A stretch of DNA of 5,638 nt from Alcaligenaceae bacterium (GTDB taxonomy: Bacteria > Pseudomonadota > Gammaproteobacteria > Burkholderiales > Burkholderiaceae_B): positions 1 through 5,638 of the forward strand of contig JAAZGT010000086.1 of NCBI GenBank assembly GCA_012511095.1, read 5' to 3'. Below are positions 1 through 4,718 of this stretch, in pieces. The first letter of the stretch is position 1. Each line of letters opens with the position of its first letter. A program made the position numbers and the translations under genes. The notes beneath the pieces were generated by a model that did not search any database, was not told the origin of the DNA, and worked only from the letters and a program-made list of their open reading frames with translations.

Positions 1-73
1 CCATTTATTTTGGTGAGTTCAGTCAGGAAGCTAATGCCTACTCCTGCCTTCAATTCACTGTTTTCAATTCTTC
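1..73 (-). other. Possible continuation of the integrase remnant in another frame
   Basis: Downstream of the integrase stop at 74-76, a different minus-strand frame reads VRRIENSELKAG and then ISFLTELTKIN up to the window edge. The order recalls the start of an integrase catalytic domain: the GMRRGEL segment carrying the first catalytic arginine, then the beta-hairpin HLPETKNG. This would fit a gene broken by a second frameshift and a small deletion. An alternative reading is a piece of a HipB-like helix-turn-helix regulator (AGVG.RFL.EL pattern). The stretch is too short to decide, and it is truncated by the window. Confidence 0.25.
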
Positions 74-506
74 TCACCTTTCTGTTAACTCAGACTTTGG
101 TGCTTCAAGTTGTCCTGTGCCTTGTATATAAATGTCAGTTAATATCCGTCTATTCCTGCCGTTATTAACACTTGGTTTTCTAATTTTTTGGACAGGATTA
201 TCAGATAGGTAATGCCATCTCCAGTCCTTTAAAGCTGTTGTATATAAATGCGAAAGTAAAGCAAATCGGCGGACAATTGTTGCGGGCTTCAAACTGCGGG
301 ACCAGTCATCACGAATTCGTATAAGATCTGATTGTTTTATAGAAGCAATAGGACGATGAGCTATCGGTAAATTAAGCCAAATTTTAATAATTGATCTTTC
401 TTGAATAAAAGATTTTTTTTCCAATAGAAACTTCGTCTAAATATTTATTTAATACTAAAGACAAAGTTGGGCTGGATTGCGATAATCTACGATTTCTAAT
501 GTTCAT
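74..506 (-). pseudogene. Decayed tyrosine recombinase (phage-type integrase), N-terminal/core-binding part
   Basis: The readable part resembles the SAM-like core-binding domain of tyrosine recombinases: a helical stretch with LPIAHRPIASIKQSDL, then RDDWSRSLKPATIVRRFALL, then DNPVQKIRKPSVNNGRNRR, the usual linker into the catalytic domain. The open frame 424-74 can only start at a TTG. A better start is ATG at 506-504, with GGAG upstream, giving MNIRNRRLSQSS and later LNKYLDEVSIGKK. That frame meets the 424-74 frame only if the run of eight A (413-420, T on the plus strand) is read as seven, which restores about 143 residues. Full-length members have roughly 300-400 residues, so the N-terminal DNA-binding region and the catalytic R-H-R-Y domain are not intact here. 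No function is expected. The family is fairly sure; the frameshift could be a sequencing error in the homopolymer, but the missing ends would remain. Confidence 0.75.
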
Positions 507-523
507 TAGTTTTCTCCATTGTT

Positions 524-556
524 AAAATAAAAAAACGCCCTTTGCAGAGGGCGTAA
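524..556 (-). terminator. Intrinsic terminator downstream of ettA
   Basis: A perfect 7-bp stem, ACGCCCT (535-541) with AGGGCGT (548-554), closes a 6-nt loop. On the minus strand the stem is followed by a U-rich tract (TTTTTTATTTTAA, from the A-rich run 524-534). It lies about 100 nt past the ettA stop codon and in the right orientation to end that transcript. On the plus strand there is no T-run after the stem, so it works in one direction only. Confidence 0.8.
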
Positions 557-588
557 TTATGTTACAACAGAGGAAAATAAGTTTTAAT

Positions 589-624
589 TCAAATATCGCG
601 CTTATGGTCGCTCAAATATCGCGC
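589..624. repeat. 13-bp direct repeat, 23-bp period
   Basis: TCAAATATCGCGC occurs exactly at 589-601 and again at 612-624, with 10 bases between the copies. The pair sits between the ettA stop codon and its terminator, so it is transcribed in the ettA 3' untranslated region. The sequence is more GC-rich than the flanking DNA. It may be a partial tandem duplication, a protein-binding pair or part of a dispersed repeat; the window does not tell which. Confidence 0.6.
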
Positions 625-656
625 CGCGCTTCAGCTACGCTTTGTCATGACGCACC

Positions 657-2330
657 TTATTTTAAAGACTTATAGCGAATACGTTTTGGCTGAGCGGCCT
701 CATCACCCAAGCGACGTCTTTTATCCTCTTCGTATTCTTGGTAATTACCTTCGAAGAAATGCACTTGTGAATCACCTTCAAAAGCCAAAATATGTGTCGC
801 AATACGGTCTAAGAACCAGCGATCATGGCTAATTACCATTACCGTACCAGCAAACTCCAATAGGGCATCTTCAAGAGCACGTAGCGTCTCAACGTCTAAG
901 TCGTTAGATGGTTCGTCTAATAATAAGACGTTACCACCGCTAATTAGCGTTTTAGCTAAGTGCAGACGACCACGCTCACCGCCAGATAACTCGCCGGTGA
1001 TTTTGCTTTGGTCTGAACCTTTGAAGTTAAAACGGCCCAAATAAGCACGAGAAGGCATTTCGAAACGACCAACTGTTAGGATGTCTTGACCATCGGCGAT
1101 GACCTCAAATACAGTTTTATCATCATCTAGGCTCTCGCGCGATTGATCTACATAAGCTAATTGTACGGTCTGACCAATCTTGACCTCACCACTATCAGGT
1201 TGTTCTTGACCTGCAATCATACGGAATAAAGTCGATTTACCTGCACCGTTAGGACCAATAATTCCCACGATAGCACCCGCTGGCACCTTAAAGCTTAGAT
1301 CTTCAATTAAGACACGATCACCGAAGGCTTTATTGACATTAACAAACTCAATCACCTCTTGACCCAAACGCTCGGCAACAGGGATAAAGATCTCTTGAGT
1401 TTCATTGCGTCGTTGATACTCATGTGAAGATAGCTCTTCGAAACGCGCTAAACGCGCTTTCGATTTAGCCTGACGTGCTTTAGGATTTTGACGCACCCAC
1501 TCAAGCTCACGCTTAATCGTACGTTGACGCGCACTCTCAGCAGCTTCTTCTTGCTTTAAACGGTTTTCTTTTTGCTCTAACCACGAGGTGTAATTACCTT
1601 TCCATGGAATACCATGACCTCTGTCGAGCTCTAAAATCCACTCGGCTGCATTATCTAAGAAGTAGCGATCGTGAGTTACTGCCACAACCGTGCCAGGGAA
1701 TTTCTGTAAGAAAATCTCTAGCCACTCAACACTCTCAGCGTCTAAGTGGTTAGTCGGTTCATCGAGCAATAACATATCCGGCTTAGATAATAATAAGCGA
1801 CAAAGCGCCACACGACGCTTCTCACCACCCGATAAATGCTCGACCTTGGCGTCCCAAGGTGGTAGACGTAGGGCATCAGCAGCAATTTCTAACTGATGCT
1901 CTAAGTCATCACTGCCACCTGTAGCAGCAGCTGCAATAATAGCTTCTAACTTACCTTGCTCTTCAGCTAAGGCATCAAAGTCTGCGTCAGGCTCAGCATA
2001 TTCTGCATAAACCTCTTCGAGGCGCTTTTTAGCAGCAAAGACCTCGCCTAAACCCTCTTCAACCGACTCACGCACAGTATGCTCAGGGTTAAGCTGAGGC
2101 TCTTGAGGTAAATAACCAATACTAATGCCAGGCATTGGAATCGCTTCGCCCTCGATTTCCTTATCAACGCCTGCCATGATTCGTAGCAAAGTCGATTTAC
2201 CTGAACCATTAAGGCCAAGTACACCAATTTTTGCACCTGGGAAAAATGATAAAGAAATGTCTCTAAGAATTTGACGTTTTGGTGGAACTACCTTGCCCAC
2301 ACGATTCATTGTGTATACGAATTGACCCAT
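657..2330 (-). CDS. ettA: EttA, energy-dependent translational throttle ABC-F ATPase
   Basis: This ABC-F protein is cytoplasmic, has two nucleotide-binding domains and no membrane segments. In E. coli EttA binds the ribosomal E site and gates entry into elongation according to the ATP/ADP ratio. Its 557 residues match the family length (about 555), and MGQFVYTMNRVGKVVPPKR fits the known N-terminus, supporting this start although upstream Shine-Dalgarno pairing is weak. Domain 1 has Walker A GLNGSGKST (39-47), signature LSGGE (166-170) and LLLDEPTNHLD (187-197). The arm lies at about 95-140 and the P-site tRNA interaction linker at about 242-322, rich in charged helix. Domain 2 has GPNGAGKST (359-367), LSGGERGR (448-455) and LLLDEPSNDLD (469-479). 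Both catalytic glutamates (191 and 473) are present. The only oddity is Ser for the usual Thr in the second DEPTNDLD. It is monocistronic, ended by the hairpin at 535-554. Confidence 0.97.
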   Translation of the reverse strand: MGQFVYTMNRVGKVVPPKRQILRDISLSFFPGAKIGVLGLNGSGKSTLLRIMAGVDKEIEGEAIPMPGISIGYLPQEPQLNPEHTVRESVEEGLGEVFAAKKRLEEVYAEYAEPDADFDALAEEQGKLEAIIAAAATGGSDDLEHQLEIAADALRLPPWDAKVEHLSGGEKRRVALCRLLLSKPDMLLLDEPTNHLDAESVEWLEIFLQKFPGTVVAVTHDRYFLDNAAEWILELDRGHGIPWKGNYTSWLEQKENRLKQEEAAESARQRTIKRELEWVRQNPKARQAKSKARLARFEELSSHEYQRRNETQEIFIPVAERLGQEVIEFVNVNKAFGDRVLIEDLSFKVPAGAIVGIIGPNGAGKSTLFRMIAGQEQPDSGEVKIGQTVQLAYVDQSRESLDDDKTVFEVIADGQDILTVGRFEMPSRAYLGRFNFKGSDQSKITGELSGGERGRLHLAKTLISGGNVLLLDEPSNDLDVETLRALEDALLEFAGTVMVISHDRWFLDRIATHILAFEGDSQVHFFEGNYQEYEEDKRRRLGDEAAQPKRIRYKSLK

Positions 2331-2351
2331 AAATAACTAATAATAATGAAG

Positions 2352-2379
2352 ATTTAATAAACAGGCTAATTGTAATCAA
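2352..2379 (-). promoter_or_regulatory. Weak candidate promoter for ettA
   Basis: On the minus strand, TTGATT (2379-2374) and TTAAAT (2357-2352) are separated by 16 bases and would start transcription shortly before the ettA start at 2330. Both boxes are imperfect and the region is AT-rich, so a chance match is quite possible. Confidence 0.25.
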
Positions 2380-2404
2380 TACTAAGAAAATCTGTTGTAA
2401 ACAC

Positions 2405-2438
2405 AGCCATTTAATCACTTATTATTTAGTAAATGGCT
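2405..2438. repeat. 9-bp perfect inverted repeat in the divergent spacer
   Basis: AGCCATTTA (2405-2413) and TAAATGGCT (2430-2438) are exact reverse complements with 16 bases between them. The pair lies in the 184-bp spacer between divergent ettA and the acidic-protein gene. There is no T-run directly after either arm, so it does not look like an intrinsic terminator. A binding site for a dimeric regulator with half-sites about two helical turns apart is possible, as is a chance palindrome in AT-rich DNA. Confidence 0.5.
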
Positions 2439-2514
2439 TAGACTAAGACTTAAAGTCAATAACTTATATTAATATTGATCGTTTTTATTTTGAACCGAAA
2501 TAAACAAAGCAGAA

Positions 2515-3102
2515 ATGAACATGAAAAAAGAATTTACCGATGAAGAGCTAGAAATCTTAGGCAAAACGGCTGACGTCCTAAGCGGTTGGACTGGCAAATG
2601 TGTGCTTTGTGAAAAAAACATCACCGAAGATGGTCTTGAAGTTGCTATTTTTGCTCAAGTACTCGACAGCAATGACCTTATTGGTCAGCACGCTGAGTCT
2701 GACGAAGCCGACGAAGCGCATGCTATCGAGGATAAAGACGAGGGTCAATTTCTATTATTAGGCGGTGCAGACTCTCATATTATCGGCAGTGCTGGCGGTC
2801 TCGAAGATATTGGCACCCAAGTATATGAGTGCCGACTTTTATTTAGCATTATGTTTAATGCTGATGACGGGCCATTCGCCGAGCGTTTCATCTTAGTTAA
2901 CGATGACTTCGAATTAGTCACTACCGCTGATGATCTTGAAGAGCTAGTACCCTTTAGTCTTAGAGAGGTTGATGACCTTGATGAAGAGTGGCTTGACGAT
3001 GACTGGGATGATGACGAGGACGAGGACGATGACGATATGACTGATGAGGAGTGGGTTGAACACCATCGACTCCACCCAACTGATAACGAAAGCACCCACT
3101 AA
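2515..3102 (+). CDS. Hypothetical acidic protein with one CxxC pair and an Asp/Glu-rich tail
   Basis: I do not recognise this 195-residue protein. It has no signal peptide or membrane segment, so it is probably cytoplasmic. The N-terminus is helical and charged (KKEFTDEELEILGKTADVL), followed by a short knuckle, GKCVLCEKNI (C29, C32), of the kind seen in half a zinc ribbon. The only other cysteine is C106. The middle (about 75-150) mixes beta-like hydrophobic stretches such as GQFLLLGG, RLLFSIMF and ERFILVND. Residues 151-180 are 22 of 30 Asp/Glu, and a short histidine-containing end follows (HHRLHPTD). An acidic tail is also found on RraB, the RNase E inhibitor, but I see no other match to that family. 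ATG codons at positions 1 and 3 are both possible starts, and neither has a strong Shine-Dalgarno sequence. Codon use agrees with the neighbours. It is divergent from ettA and convergent with the glycosyltransferase gene. Confidence 0.85.
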   Translation: MNMKKEFTDEELEILGKTADVLSGWTGKCVLCEKNITEDGLEVAIFAQVLDSNDLIGQHAESDEADEAHAIEDKDEGQFLLLGGADSHIIGSAGGLEDIGTQVYECRLLFSIMFNADDGPFAERFILVNDDFELVTTADDLEELVPFSLREVDDLDEEWLDDDWDDDEDEDDDDMTDEEWVEHHRLHPTDNESTH

Positions 3103-3108
3103 AACCTT

Positions 3109-3138
3109 AAAATAGCGTCTACTTAGGCGCTATTTTTT
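3109..3138. terminator. Bidirectional terminator between convergent genes
   Basis: AAAATAGCGTC (3109-3119) pairs with GGCGCTATTTT (3126-3136), with one G-T wobble, around the loop TACTTA. On the plus strand the stem ends in a T-run (3132-3138) just after the acidic-protein stop. On the minus strand the far arm gives TTTT and then AAGGTTTT, so it can also end the glycosyltransferase transcript. The glycosyltransferase stop codon (3125-3123) lies inside the loop, and its last sense codons lie in one arm. Confidence 0.8.
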
Positions 3139-4058
3139 AGTTTAGAACGATCTTTTAAATAAAGACCCAGACCAAGCGGATAAGTTAAAGACACCAATAG
3201 CCAAGAGGCAGGATTTTTTAATCGAACTGCTGAAGGTGTTGTGATGCCTTGTTGCTTAAGATGCAAACGAAAGCGTGTATAACGTATAGCGGATTTCACA
3301 AACTCGGTCGGCCTGTAAACAAACCAAACCATACTTTTATCGAGTGTGTCATGTGCTAAAAGCAATAAACCCATGGCGTGCTGAGCTGCATTAGTTGCGC
3401 CTTGACGACTCAATGAGTCAGCTGAATCGTAATACACTCGATACACATCGTTTACAAAACGGGTTAAATAGCCTGCACGAGCGATCTTGCGCCAAACAAT
3501 ACTTTCTGGAACGAATCCCTCATACTCCTCGGGGAAAGGATAACAACGCAAAATCTCTGTATTTAAACAACCAAACTTTTCGCCTTTTGGACGATGTTTA
3601 AAATACATATCAATGGCGGTCATATCCACCTCATCGCGGAAAAACTTATCACCCACAATACTGCCATCAGGTCGTTTACAAAGGCCTGTGACAGCAATAA
3701 AACCACCACGTTGATTAGCAGGAATACGATGCCAGGTTGACCACATCGACGATAAGGCGTTGGGTAATAAAGTATCGTCAGAATCAAGTGCAACGATTAA
3801 CTCGCCTTGGGCAATAGAGACGCCATGGTTGAAAGCAGTTTTTTTATGCTGATTAGGCTGCCAAGCATAACGAATCGAAAAAACACCCTCCTTAACCCAC
3901 TCAGCTACTAACTCAGCGGTATTATCGGTCGAACCATCATCGATGATCAGCCACTCAAAATCACCAAAATCTTGATTTTTTAATGATTCATAAACACGAG
4001 GCAAGGTATCGGCTCGATTATAAGTTGGTGTTAGCACGGTAAAACCGTATTGACTCAT
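3123..4058 (-). CDS. Glycosyltransferase family 2 (GT-A fold)
   Basis: The protein is likely to transfer a sugar from a nucleotide-sugar donor to a growing surface glycan at the cytoplasmic face. Its 311 residues fit a single GT-A domain with a C-terminal extension. Visible motifs are the N-terminal FTVLTPTYNRADTLPRVYESL (PTYNR at 11-15), the nucleotide-binding IIDDGSTDNT (38-47), KKTAFNHGVSIAQGELIVALDSDD ending in the metal-binding DSDD (92-95), and an acceptor-side segment FVPESIVWRKIA (182-193) in the place where many members carry the ED catalytic base region. A hydrophobic stretch WLLVSLTYPLGLGLYL (286-301) may bring it to the membrane, but it is short and followed by basic residues. Donor and acceptor cannot be told from sequence. 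No other polysaccharide genes are visible, so this is an isolated gene rather than part of a cluster. The start is the first ATG of the family motif; the upstream AAAGAA is a weak ribosome binding site. Confidence 0.93.
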   Translation of the reverse strand: MSQYGFTVLTPTYNRADTLPRVYESLKNQDFGDFEWLIIDDGSTDNTAELVAEWVKEGVFSIRYAWQPNQHKKTAFNHGVSIAQGELIVALDSDDTLLPNALSSMWSTWHRIPANQRGGFIAVTGLCKRPDGSIVGDKFFRDEVDMTAIDMYFKHRPKGEKFGCLNTEILRCYPFPEEYEGFVPESIVWRKIARAGYLTRFVNDVYRVYYDSADSLSRQGATNAAQHAMGLLLLAHDTLDKSMVWFVYRPTEFVKSAIRYTRFRLHLKQQGITTPSAVRLKNPASWLLVSLTYPLGLGLYLKDRSKLKNSA

Positions 4059-4094
4059 AGTTATAAAGTTCTTTTCGTATTAATAATAATTATT

Positions 4095-4124
4095 GTATTA
4101 GTGTAGCGGTTTATCACATCGCAA
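4095..4124 (-). promoter_or_regulatory. Candidate sigma-70 promoter for the glycosyltransferase gene
   Basis: On the minus strand TTGCGA (4124-4119) and TAATAC (4100-4095) are separated by 18 bases, about 37 bases upstream of the start codon at 4058. The match is reasonable but imperfect, in an AT-rich spacer. Confidence 0.35.
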
Positions 4125-4212
4125 ACAGGAACTATTGTTAACCAAACATTTCAGATTGACTGAGTTAACAAGCTTGTCATCTTAAATTATCCATACCATA
4201 CTATTTTTGATA

Positions 4213-4246
4213 TAAAAAAAGCCATCGTATGTATATTAACGATGGC
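4213..4246 (-). terminator. Intrinsic terminator after the small basic-protein gene
   Basis: GCCATCGT (4221-4228) and ACGATGGC (4239-4246) form a perfect 8-bp stem with a 10-nt loop. On the minus strand seven U follow directly (A run 4214-4220). It lies 36 bases past the stop codon of the 46-residue gene and in the correct orientation. Confidence 0.82.
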
Positions 4247-4252
4247 CTTGAC

Positions 4253-4270
4253 AGCTTGAATACTCAAGCT
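4253..4270. repeat. Second short hairpin upstream of the terminator
   Basis: AGCTTGA (4253-4259) and TCAAGCT (4264-4270) form a perfect 7-bp stem around the tetraloop ATAC. It falls between the stop codon of the small gene and the terminator, so the transcript would end with two stem-loops in tandem. It has no U-tract of its own. It could protect the 3' end from exonucleases, or be incidental. Confidence 0.5.
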
Positions 4271-4281
4271 AAGAAAAAGTA

Positions 4282-4422
4282 TTACTTAAGCTTGTTAGCT
4301 TGGTTTACTTTTTCGAGCATTTTCCAAACGCCTTTAGGAGAAGTCGCGTATAAGCGCTTCAACTCTTTGCTGATGCAACGACGCTCTAAAGTGTTACGGC
4401 GCGTACGTTTAATTTCTGCCAT
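4282..4422 (-). CDS. Small, strongly basic 46-residue protein of unknown function
   Basis: The minus strand encodes MAEIKRTRRNTLERRCISKE, continuing to a C-terminus that ends QANKLK. It has 14 Lys/Arg against 4 Asp/Glu, a single Cys16, one Trp33, and no signal peptide or membrane segment. Support for a real gene is good: AGAGG (4432-4428) lies 5 bases before the ATG, a plausible promoter lies upstream, and a U-tracted terminator follows closely. Codon use is like that of the neighbours. The basic N-terminal half (KRTRRNTLERR) suggests binding to RNA, ribosome or DNA, as in small ribosomal proteins, but it matches none I know (it is not bS21, bL33, bL34, bL35 or bL36). The overlapping plus-strand reading frame 4229-4441 has no such signals and is taken as a shadow. 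Function is unknown. Confidence 0.8.
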   Translation of the reverse strand: MAEIKRTRRNTLERRCISKELKRLYATSPKGVWKMLEKVNQANKLK

Positions 4423-4427
4423 GACTG

Positions 4428-4432
4428 CCTCT
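4428..4432 (-). promoter_or_regulatory. Ribosome binding site of the small basic-protein gene
   Basis: AGAGG on the minus strand lies 5 bases upstream of the ATG at 4422. It is the clearest Shine-Dalgarno sequence in the window. It decides both the strand and the start for this short gene. Confidence 0.7.
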
Positions 4433-4484
4433 AAACAATAAATATAATGAAAATTTTAAAATCAAAAAACTACGGTAATCCATG

Positions 4485-4514
4485 ATTTTATCACAACTTA
4501 TATTAACACACCAA
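4485..4514 (-). promoter_or_regulatory. Candidate extended -10 promoter for the small basic-protein gene
   Basis: On the minus strand TTGGTG (4514-4509) and TAAAAT (4490-4485) are 18 bases apart, and the -10 is preceded by TGA, giving an extended TGnTAAAAT element. This would leave a leader of about 55 bases before the ATG at 4422. Confidence 0.4.
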
Positions 4515-4718
4515 ATTAGACCCTCTTTTTAACAACATATTCAGCGTCAAAACCCATGTAATACATAAAATTGTAGGTAGTAAATAAAATATCGCTTAGA
4601 TTTTGCATAACTTGAAAATCAGCATCTAGCCTCCATATACGCTCTGGTATAAAGCCTCCACAAGCACCTATCAAAGCACTTGACCTTAGCGGTCCTTAGT
4701 CAGTGAGTTAATTAATTT
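4515..4718. other. Spacer between the small basic-protein gene and the uvrA-like gene
   Basis: This is the part of the 296-bp divergent spacer nearest the uvrA-like gene. I see no supported ORF or RNA gene in it. A possible plus-strand promoter is TTGAAA (4612-4617) with TATACG (4636-4641), spaced by 18 bases. No convincing SOS (LexA) box of the CTGT-N8-ACAG type is present, although canonical uvrA genes in gammaproteobacteria often carry one. CCTTAG occurs twice, at 4684-4689 and 4694-4699, exactly 10 bases apart. Confidence 0.4.
4612..4641 (+). promoter_or_regulatory. Candidate promoter for the uvrA-like gene
   Basis: TTGAAA and TATACG are separated by 18 bases, in the orientation of the uvrA-like gene and about 80 bases before its start codon. 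The boxes match the sigma-70 consensus only in part. Confidence 0.3.

Noticed and set aside
647..832. Plus-strand ORF of 61 residues
   Set aside because: It lies wholly antisense to the 3' end of ettA, has no ribosome binding site and no recognisable motif.
1690..1896. Plus-strand ORF of 68 residues inside ettA
   Set aside because: It is antisense to the conserved first Walker B and signature region of EttA, so the open frame is a shadow.
2775..3095. Serine-rich minus-strand ORF of 106 residues
   Set aside because: The serine runs are the reverse-strand reading of the Asp/Glu codons of the acidic protein tail. There are no start signals.
2515..3102. RraB (RNase E inhibitor) assignment for the acidic protein
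   Set aside because: Only the acidic tail is shared. The N-terminal CxxC and the middle part do not resemble the RraB fold sequence I know.
3395..3601. Plus-strand ORF of 68 residues
   Set aside because: It is antisense to conserved glycosyltransferase coding sequence, with no signals of its own.
4168..4177. 10-bp palindrome ACAAGCTTGT in the glycosyltransferase upstream spacer
   Set aside because: It is a short perfect palindrome without spacing or partner sites, and is likely by chance in this length of AT-rich DNA.
4229..4441. Plus-strand ORF of 70 residues over the small basic-protein gene
   Set aside because: It starts inside a terminator hairpin and has no Shine-Dalgarno sequence. 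The opposite strand has promoter, ribosome binding site and terminator.
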